Shown here one piece after another: positions 56,567 through 64,000 of a stretch of 64,000 nucleotides of DNA (position 1 is the first letter of the stretch; every line of letters starts with the position of its first letter). The stretch lies in NCBI RefSeq assembly GCF_000715075.1, contig NC_134087.1, forward strand, positions 158,149,436 to 158,213,435, given 5' to 3'. This DNA comes from Nicotiana tabacum (Eukaryota > Streptophyta > Magnoliopsida > Solanales > Solanaceae). Made by a program: the position numbers and the translations under genes. The notes under the pieces are model-generated. The model searched no databases, had not been told where the DNA came from, and saw nothing but the letters and a program-made list of their open reading frames with translations.

Positions 56567-56622
56567 ACTACGTTCGACCTGATTCCTTTTAAGGATACGT
56601 AGGCAGCCTCACGGTTCGGTCT
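56567..56622 (+). other. Pseudoknot RNA motif, copy C-3
   Basis: P1 CTACGT (56569-56574)/ACGTAG (56598-56603). Pseudoknot GACC (56577-56580)/GGTC (56619-56622). P2 TCCT/AGGA around a TTTA loop (56585-56596). P3 AGCC (56606-56609)/GGTT (56614-56617). Confidence 0.77.
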
Positions 56623-56639
56623 CATCAAAACAAAAATTC

Positions 56640-58139
56640 AAAAGTCCCCCATGCAAGAAACCGGGGCAAAAGTTGTGTTTGTTGTGAGAAACCTGATTCC
56701 GAAAGTTGTAACTTTAACCATTTGAATTGTTTTGAGCCTTTTATACCCTTTCCTTCTAACCCTGTCCAAAAGCCCACATTACGGTCCAAAGAAAGACTTT
56801 CTGATCAGTCTTTGAGAAATGCCAAGTCGAGCAGGTAAAGGTAATTCATGTCAGGGGCAGCACTCTGGTCCAAGCAGGAAAAAGAAAAATGAGAGAGTCT
56901 TATTGGTGAAAACCTTCACAGGCACTGTAAGGTGACAGGAGCTGAGAGAAGTTAAAAATGAGAGAGTATTATTGGTGAAAATCTCACGGGCATCGCAAGG
57001 CGACGGTAAGTTGAGAGAAAGAACAAAATAAGAGAGGCTTGATGGTGAAAACCCTTCGGCCACTACAAGTCGAATAAGGATTGTGAATCAGATTGGATAA
57101 TCGGAGCATTGAAGCCCAGTTTCATGGTTCAGAGGTATAACAAGAGTTGAACATCAGATTTGTTTGACAGAATAGGCCACAAGTGCATGTCATGGTCATT
57201 AGAGTTGGTATCCACATCTAATAGGTTTCTACTTTGTAGTTTTCTTGTTAGGAATCACCTCTTTCCCTTGTCCTTTACTCTGTTCCTTGTGTCTTGTTTA
57301 CTTCCTCTTCTTGAGTGTGTTTGGTTAGAACAAGTGAGAAATGACTTCAAAATTTGCCACCAGTTTTCCAATTGCACAAAATGGGATCTGGCCAGTACAT
57401 CAGTGTCATAAGTCAGGAAAGAACAACAAGCACACTGAGTTGGTAACAATCAACATGCTTTGGGGTCCATCAAAAATACAAAGGTTTGGTATATTTCAAT
57501 TTGTGAACAGTGCAACAGATAGAGGATGTTGGGTGAACAGGTCAAAGGTATTCTCTGTAATGAGATCAAAAAAGAAAGTGTTTAACCAGTTACAAGCGAG
57601 GTCTTCCAAGCAGAAATCAAAATTATCGTGACAAGTAAGGGAGCAATAGATTTCAAGGCCAAGGCCAGTGATTTAAGTCAGGAAAGAACAGCATACACAC
57701 TAAGTGGATGGCAATTAACATTCTTTGGAATTCATGAGAAACACAAAGGTGCAGTACACACCAACATAAGAGCACGATGCAATAGGTGGAGGATGTTAGG
57801 TGGACGGATCAAAGGTATTTTCGGTGAAACACAAAGGTTGGTAAATGTCAGTTCATGAGCAATGCAACAGATAAAGGGAATTGGGTCTGAACGAAGAAGG
57901 GGTATTTTCTGTGATAAAGATGACAGAGAAAGTGTGTAGTCCATAAGCAAGCAAGGTCCTCGAGTGGAAATCAGTTATCATGGGAAGTGAAGGATCAATC
58001 GCCCTCAAAGTCAAGGCCACAAACCAACCATCATATTTTCAAACAGACAAGATTTTTCTTTGATTTGAAACAGGGGCAGAAAATTTCGGTTGTTCCAAAG
58101 AAACCCTCTGTGGAGAAAGACAGTCACCAAACAGGTTTG
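56640..58139 (+). other. Element C non-coding segment with about 65-70-bp repeats
   Basis: Three tandem units with GAGAGTCTTATTGGTGAAAA or a variant lie at about 56889-57075; D has two (30945-31070). Later parts carry short repeats of AACACAAAGGT-type sequence. No gene seen. Confidence 0.55.
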
Positions 58140-58600
58140 ATTTTTGATTTTCAGGACCCTCCTGAAAAATGGGACCTAGTTAAAGTTCAGAAATAGCATA
58201 ATCTAGCATAAATGTATCCCAAAGGAATATAAGTTGGTTTAGAAGTTTGCATGTTCGAGATAAGAATCAATTAAGAATTTTCAGGACCCTCCTGAATAAT
58301 GGGACTTAGCTTTAAGATTTCGATTAGATAACAACATTTAGCGTAAAGTCTACTATATGGTAGTATAATTCAGCCATAAAAGTTGTCACGCTTAAGATAA
58401 AATTGGACTTTTGATTTTCAGGACCCTCTGGATAATGGGGACTAGTTTAAATATCCTCTTAGATAGCAAGATTTAGCAGAAGTCACACCTGTAGAAGATA
58501 TAACTTAGATTTTAAATTGTCGTTTAGTTAAGAGTTGTCAGGACCCCCCTGAATAATGGGACCTAGATTTCAAATCCTTAGTAATACTTGGTAATATGAT
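58140..58600 (+). repeat. Four spaced CAGGACCCTCCTGA units in C
   Basis: Units near 58156, 58278, 58419 and 58539 start TTTTCAGGA or GTTGTCAGGA and end ATGGGACCTAG or close. The first two form CAGGA-CCC-TCCTG; the others keep a shorter stem. Confidence 0.75.
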
Positions 58601-58676
58601 TTAGTTTTACAATCACATCTGTCCCCAGCCACCAACTGGGGCAGAAACTTTTCTTTGTTTTTGTCTGTTTTGTTGA

Positions 58677-59465
58677 ATTCAGGAGCCCGCCTGGAGAGCA
58701 GGGAATACATTTCAAGTTGAAGTTAGGAGTCCGCCTGGAGAGAAGGGAATACATTCAAGTGCAGCAGTCAGGATCCCGCTTGGAGAACAAGGGAGTACCA
58801 TTCATGTTTTAGCTTTCAAATTCTTTGTTTCGTCTAAGTTGAAGTCAGGAGCCCGCCTAGAGAGCAGGGAATACATTTCAAGTTGAAGTCAGGAGCCCGC
58901 CTGGAGAACAAGGGAGTACAATTTAAATTTAGCTTTCAAATTCTTTGCTTTGTATATTTTGAAGTCAGGAGCCCGCCTGGAGAACAAGGGAATACATTTC
59001 AAGTTGAAGTCAGGAGCCCGCCTAGAGAGTAGGGAATACTTTCAAGCACAGCAGTCAGGAGCCCGCCTGGAGAACAAGGGAATACATTTCAAGTTGAAGT
59101 CAGGAGCCCACCTGGAGAGCAGGGAATACTTTCAAGCGTAGCAGTTAGGAGCCCGCCTGGAGAACAAGGGAGTACAATTTAAATTTTAGCTTTCAAATTC
59201 TTCGTTTTGTCTATCTTGAAGTCAAGAGCCCACCTGGAGAGCAGAGAATACATTTCAAGTTAGAAGTCAGGAGCCCGCCTGAAGAGCAGGGAATACATTT
59301 CAAGTCCAGCAATTAGGAGCCCACCTGGAGAGCAGGGAATACATTTCAAGTCAGCAGTCAGGAGCCCGCCTGAAGAGCAGGGAATACATTTCACGTCAGC
59401 AGTTAGGAGCCCGCCTGGAGAGCAGGGAATACATTTCAAGTTAGCAGTCAGGGAGCCCCGCCTGG
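58677..59465 (+). repeat. Tandem stem-loop array in C
   Basis: About sixteen units of 40-60 bp with CAGG-AGCCCG-CCTG followed by GAGAGCAGGGAATACATTTCA or close (quoted in parts in related entries). Same loop as in the D arrays with a different spacer. It sits in the same place, between motif 3 and motif 4. Confidence 0.88.
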
Positions 59466-60336
59466 AGAATTGGGTTAGTTTTTACTTTAGTCAAGCTTAG
59501 TTTATAGTTTTCCTAGTCTATTCTTTAGTTTAATTTCATCATTGCATCAATAGTACAAGTGGTTTACAATTTTGCTAACAACCCACAAATCTTCCTAGTG
59601 CAAACTGGCGCAGAAAATTTCTTTGTTTTGTCTATTTTGTTGTAATCAGGCGCCCACCTGGAGAACAAGGGGAAACAACTCAAGTTTCTAGGGAAAGCAA
59701 TGTCGAAGGAAGACAACTCGAGTTTCAAGGGAAAGCAGTTTCGAAGGAAGACAATTCAAGTTTCAGGGGAAAATGGTTCGAGGTGCAAAGGAAACAATGT
59801 CAAGTAACAAGAGCAGACGATTCGAGTTCAACAGTCAAGCGTCCACCTGAAGAAAAGGAAAAGCATCTCAGATTGCAATTCAAGTCAGCAACCAAAGAAT
59901 CTCGCAGCAAGAATGTGAGTCAACAGTCCGAGGTGATCAACAGAAGTTAGTCACAATAAAGAAAAGAGAGAAAGGCAAGAAGTGAATCCAAATGCAGAAG
60001 TTGATGAAAGATGTGAACTGCTTAAGACGTGGTGGAAGTCACAAGAACTACATGTCCGGTCCTGACCCAAAAGCTGTAGAAGAACGAGCTAGCACCTGCA
60101 GCTAACAAGCGCCAAGGTTCAAATCTAAAGTCTGCATGAAGAACCATTCAAGACTCAAGATCAAGCTTCAGAAAACTTATAGATAGGAATCTTGTAACTC
60201 GTAGTTGATAGGCTTAGCTAGTCTTTTTTATGTTTTGATTTTGATGTAATAGCAGGACTGCGGACCGGAACCTCGACGGAACGGCACCTTGACCGGCTCT
60301 CCACCTCAGTATACTCCATCACCTCACTCATCTCTG
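59466..60336 (+). other. Element C non-coding segment before motif 4
   Basis: One CAGG-CGCCCA-CCTG hairpin (59646-59659) and three short repeats AAGTTTCNAGGGAAAGCA (59680-59790). No gene seen. Confidence 0.55.
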
Positions 60337-60403
60337 AACTACACGTGGCCTGATTCCTTTATAACCAAGGATATGTAGGCAGCCCAGATACCAGGGCTCG
60401 GTC
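60337..60403 (+). other. Pseudoknot RNA motif, copy C-4 (next to the PPT)
   Basis: P1 CTACA (60339-60343)/TGTAG (60374-60378), compensated relative to CTACG/CGTAG. Pseudoknot GGCC (60347-60350)/GGTC (60400-60403) with one G-U. P2 TCCTT (60355-60359)/AAGGA (60367-60371). P3 AGCCC (60381-60385)/GGGCT (60394-60398). Confidence 0.8.
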
Positions 60404-60500
60404 ACATTCCTCTTTTCTCTTAGTTTAGTCTCTCCAAATAAGGGTCGGGTCAAGAACCTGTCTAGTAAGTCTTTGTATGAAAACTCTGTACGTTTCCAGT

Positions 60501-60514
60501 CAAAGAGGGGCAGC
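60501..60514 (+). other. Element C polypurine tract
   Basis: CAAAGAGGGGCAGC directly before the 3' LTR, identical to D PPT 1. Confidence 0.85.
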
Positions 60515-62886
60515 TGTAGACATGTGATTTTTGACCCTCCCCAAGATTTTTTATATATTAGCGTAAAATATTTAATTTAGGCGTAATATAGATATTTTAA
60601 GTAATTTTGACTCTTTTACTTTAATTTTATTACAAGAAAACAAAAAATCACAAAAATTGGTTCATTGATGTTTTGTAGTCATTTTTAATCTAAAATAAAA
60701 CTTAAAAAAATATATACAACAATAGTATCGTATTTTTATTTTAATATGATATTTGAAAATACCAAAAATAGATTTGTTTTAATGGTTAGTTTAATTTGAA
60801 TAATTATTTAAATAGTAGGAATAATTAACAAATGGACCCGTATTTTTAATCTCGTTCGCAGCGAAAGAATAGAGCTTGGGCTCGAGCAACCCATCTTTAG
60901 GCCTAATTTTGGACCTAGCCCACAATTGCCAAGCCCATAATTCTTAGGCTCATACCCCTTAACCTAAAACCCTACCAAAAACCTAGACTATATAAATAAA
61001 AGGAACGGAAAAGAATGAAAAGAACAGAAAAAAATACACAAAAAAGGTTGCGCAGCCTTGACAAAAACAGACCCCCCCTACGCGTCATCTTCTCCGACGA
61101 CCCCGGTGCAGCAAAGAGACCCCCCTGCCCATCGTCTTCAACCCGACGTCCACACCCCTCATTGTCGAACCTCTCACACCGCTAGCCTTACCTGCCGGCT
61201 GCAACTCCATCCCAAATGACAATTTCTTCAGCCATAGCTTCTTCCTTTTCTAACCTTGAACACCCCTGAGCGGATCCCCACTGTTACACTAGCCCAGAAG
61301 TCAGCCGCCTTGCACGCTCACAACACTGACTGACCGTCGTCCACCACGAGGCTGCCATTTTCGGCGAGCTTCACCTTCACACACACACACATGCACCACG
61401 ACACACACAGCCATACACACATACAAAAAAGTTGCGCAACCACGTTACAACAAAAACATAGCTCATCGTCTCCATTTTTCTGCCATCCAAAATAGCCCTG
61501 AGATCTACGTAAGCCGACAGGCTTAAGTCAGTTGTCTGTTGTTTCTTTGGGTCTTGCTTCCTCTCGAGGTCGCCGTGTCAAGTCCGTCAAGGTGTTCGGT
61601 GATATGCTGTCCGAGATTCCTTTTGTTTTGGATTTCCGGCGAGGTTTCGGCTCATAGTTTTGGCATTTCAGTCTGCCGATCATGGCTCTGTTTGGTTTGA
61701 TGAGTGATGTTGTAAATCTCTATCTTTGTTTATCAACATAGAGTTATTTTGAATTCATTTCCAGACCCATCAAAGACAACGTGTTCTTTCAGGTGCAAAC
61801 GTTTTGCAGCTTCTAACACCTTGGAATGGGAAACAATCCGTTTTTTTATCTAAAGAAAACTGAGTGTTTTTGAATCTATTAATTAAGTCATAAAGGGGTT
61901 TCATGGAATTGAAGAAATCAAACAGGGTCTCGCGGGCTACTGGACCTAATCTTTGTCAGCGTAAACAATGATTAAAGTGTGGGTTTGAATCCGTGTTTGT
62001 TGAGTCTCTAGTGCTAATTCGGATTTCGTCCGCGGTTCGGCACTTTTCGAGTGTTAAACATTGAAACAACCAATTGTCCGTCTCTATTGAGGTTCAAGTC
62101 TCTCATACTCTATTCGTTTTATGCAAGCTTAATATTAATTATTTGTTTGGTGATATGATCTCGTTGATTCTGTAACTGTTCTCCGCGGTTTGAGTTTGAT
62201 CGCTCGATTATCTGCTCGCGTTTACTTAAATTGGTTATAGCTGAACATGATTTTGTCACAGTATAGAAATTGGGTTGCTATTCATCAACTGAACTACGTC
62301 AAATTAGATAAAAGGGCTCGGGTGTGCATTTCATGTGACCCTACCATAATTTTGAATAATGATAGTAGAAGTAAACATGTTAAAACCCGGGGGTGCATTT
62401 CATGTGACCCGGTTCTAATTTCCAACAAGGTTAAATAGAGCGTATCGTGAACCGCGGGTGCATTTCATGTGGTGTGGCTTGCGATATGTTTTAAATGACC
62501 TTGAATTAATTCTTTAAATAAGTAAAAGCGGTTTTCCAAAAGTTAGAAAAAAAGCACTTAGGTTTCAAAGATGTTTTAAAATCAGATAACTAAGCTGATT
62601 ATAATAGTTGAGCGGCCGTGCTAGAACTACGGAACTCGGGAATGCCTAACACCTTCTCCCGGGTTAACAGAATTTCTTACCCGGATTTCTGGTTCGCGGA
62701 CTATTAAACATAGTCAAACTTTTCCTCGATTCGGGATTAAACCGGTGACTTGGGAATACCATAAATCTCCCAAGTGGAAACTCTGAATATTTAAATAAAT
62801 AAATCCCGTTTCGATTGTCACTTAAAGTGGAAAAACTCCTCTATACTCTCTTCTCGAGGGTGTAGGTAGGAAAAGGAGGTGTGACA
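60515..62886 (+). repeat. Element C 3' LTR
   Basis: 2372 bp, TGTAGACATGTG to GGTGTGACA, uninterrupted. It gives the reference that proves the D insertion in the 5' copy. TATA box 60989-60998; three GGTGCATTTCATGTG motifs; U5 hairpin 62748-62755/62768-62775. Confidence 0.95.
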
Positions 62887-62891
62887 ATAAA
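62887..62891 (+). other. Right target-site duplication of element C (ATAAA)
   Basis: Differs by one base from ACAAA at 20902-20906. Confidence 0.65.
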
Positions 62892-63116
62892 TACTTAAGC
62901 CTTAACCACCCAAAACCTGGTGTCACAAACTATATAAGATTGCTACATACAAAGTCTGAAGAACTAACAGTACACTGTTTCTGAATAAAAGGAAAGTGAA
63001 ACAGGAAACAGGGATAGAGGGAGACGCCATGGCCTGCGGACGCATGCAGATCTACCTTGGATCTCTGCGTGGACTGAAGGTAGCCTCTACACTACGGTCC
63101 AAAAGCTGCTCCGGGA

Positions 63117-63205
63117 TCTGCACATAGTGCAGAGTGTAATATCAGCACAACCGACCCTATGTGCTGGTAAGTGTCTAACCTAACCTCGGCGAAGTAGTGA
63201 CGAGG
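63117..63205 (-). promoter_or_regulatory. Hairpins H1-H3 in the E LTR
   Basis: H1 CCTCG (63184-63188)/CGAGG (63201-63205). H2 CAGCACA (63143-63149)/TGTGCTG (63160-63166). H3 TCTGCAC (63117-63123)/GTGCAGA (63127-63133). H2 and H3 stems differ from those of B yet pair fully. A TATA-like site lies about 40 bp upstream on the minus strand. Confidence 0.65.
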
Positions 63206-63394
63206 CTAGGACCAGACTACCAAATAAACCTGTGCAGTTCAAATATATACAGCGGAAAAGAAGTACAGAAATAATCAGACAAATTGGGAGGGGGAGCATG
63301 ATGTGGGGGAGATAACAGTTTCGAATAGAAAGACATCAAATAAACGAAAGAAACGACATAACTTGGATATCAACAAAGAATCAGAAATCAATAA

Positions 63395-63680
63395 ATGCAC
63401 GGCATAACCCTTCATGCTTTTACTCTCGTCCTCACCAAAGCAATCATATAATAAAAATGTGCACGGCATCACCCTTCGTGCTTTTACTCTCTTTCCTCAC
63501 CATATAATCAATAAAATCGAAACAGAGTGGTACATCGTGTGGTATGGCATCACCTTTCGTGCTTTACACTTTTTCCTCACAATAATACATGGCATCACCC
63601 TTCGTGCTTTACACTCTTTCCTCACATAACAAATAATGCACGACATCACCCTTCGTGTTTTAACTCTCTTCCTCACCCAA
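63395..63680 (-). repeat. Repeats of GCACGGCATCACCCTTCGTGC in the E LTR
   Basis: Five units near 63398, 63462, 63543, 63589 and 63637, each followed by TTTTACTCTCTTCCTCACC or a variant. Most units can form a GCACG/CGTGC stem, some with a mismatch. Confidence 0.8.
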
Positions 63681-63699
63681 ACAACAATCACAAACAATA

Positions 63700-63850
63700 G
63701 GGCAAGGGAATAAATGAAATTGAAATAAAGATCTCGGCAAGGGAACAACAATTCAACAAATAAATCCCGGCAAGGGAACATCATCAATAACCTCAACATC
63801 CCGGCAAGGGAGATAACGAATAAATCAACAATAGCCCGGCAAGGACGAAA
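63700..63850 (-). repeat. CCCGGCAAGGG repeats in the E LTR
   Basis: Five copies of (T/C)CCGGCAAGG(G/A) or near variants, at spacings of about 35-45 bp, joined by AT-rich linkers with AATAAAT. Confidence 0.75.
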
Positions 63851-64000
63851 ACATAATGATCTCTTCTCTTTCTCACTTTTACTTCACAATTCACTTCACA
63901 ACTCGAGCCAATGCTCTAGAGGTTCAATTTTCACTTACACTTTCACAATTCGTTATACAACTTGAGTCATGCTCCTCAATGTTCATAGGTCACAATTCCT

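Larger units (their letters stand above)
20907..62886 (+). mobile_element. Element C: Ogre/Tat-like, gag-only LTR retrotransposon (about 14.3 kb without element D)
   Basis: It is bounded by LTRs starting TGTAGACATGTG and ending ATGACA (5' copy) or GTGACA (3' copy), with a PBS for tRNA-Arg and a PPT (AAAGAGGGGCAGC). The 5' LTR is split by D but adds up to 2365 bp against 2372 bp for the 3' LTR. The 9.5-kb internal region has one recognisable gene, gag, and no protease, RT, RNase H or integrase. Autonomous Ogre elements are far larger with full pol, so C is a non-autonomous derivative needing pol in trans. Confidence 0.88.
62892..64000 (-). repeat. Element E LTR, second part (runs off window end)
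   Basis: Continues the minus-strand LTR started at 20705. On the minus strand, TATATATTT (63241-63249) is followed by CCTCG-TCACTACTTC-GCCGAGG and two more hairpins, matching the R leader order of B. Further on lie repeats (63395-63845). No gene. Confidence 0.75.

Noticed and set aside
28091..60403. The pseudoknot motif as a TPP riboswitch or hammerhead ribozyme
   Set aside because: The ACCTGATT...GGATAC words resemble the TPP aptamer core and CTGAT resembles the hammerhead core. However, the CTGAGA partner of TPP, the GAAA strand of the hammerhead, and the right helix orders are missing.

Overview
The window is plant nuclear DNA made entirely of nested LTR retrotransposons; I find no host gene, tRNA gene, rRNA gene or CRISPR array. 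The LTR sequences and element types (Tekay/Del-type chromoviruses with a chromodomain, and Ogre/Tat-like giants primed by tRNA-Arg) suggest a large-genome eudicot, most likely Solanaceae. That species guess is inference from recall, not a search.

Layout. 1-4463: element F, a minus-strand Tekay-type chromovirus (pol, a gag remnant and a truncated LTR). 4464-9789: element A, a second chromovirus on the plus strand, 5'-truncated, with pol, PPT and an LTR that is followed by another primer-binding site (PBS). 9797-20627: element B, a full-length but mutated Tekay chromovirus with LTRs of 2807 and 2664 bp, inserted exactly into that PBS (TSD TGGTA). 20633-20704: the rest of the interrupted A leader. 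20705-20906 and 62887-64000: element E, a minus-strand LTR split by element C. 20907-62886: element C, an Ogre/Tat-like element with gag but no pol, split by element D. 22890-50601: element D (TSD CCTTG), inserted in the 5' LTR of C, with the structure LTR-internal-LTR-internal-LTR and no gag-pol at all.

How the parts work together. C and D share LTR ends, a tRNA-Arg-type PBS, leader, PPT, purine tracts, and repeat arrays that fold as GC stem-loops. D has no coding capacity and would need proteins in trans. C keeps a damaged gag, and pol would have to come from an autonomous relative.

Main discovery candidate: a roughly 60-nt motif present four times in each C/D internal region (12 copies, about 8 independent). 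All copies can be drawn as one pseudoknotted RNA: outer helix P1, inner hairpin P2, downstream hairpin P3, and a 3-6 bp pseudoknot from inside P1 to a site after P3. Bases in P1, P2, P3 and the pseudoknot change in compensating fashion between copies. I do not recognise it as a known RNA family. Secondary signals are tRNA complementarity running about 40 nt past the PBS start, internal ATCCCCAGCA motifs complementary to that PBS, duplicated GNRA-tetraloop hairpins, and three hairpins just downstream of the TATA box in the Tekay-type LTRs.
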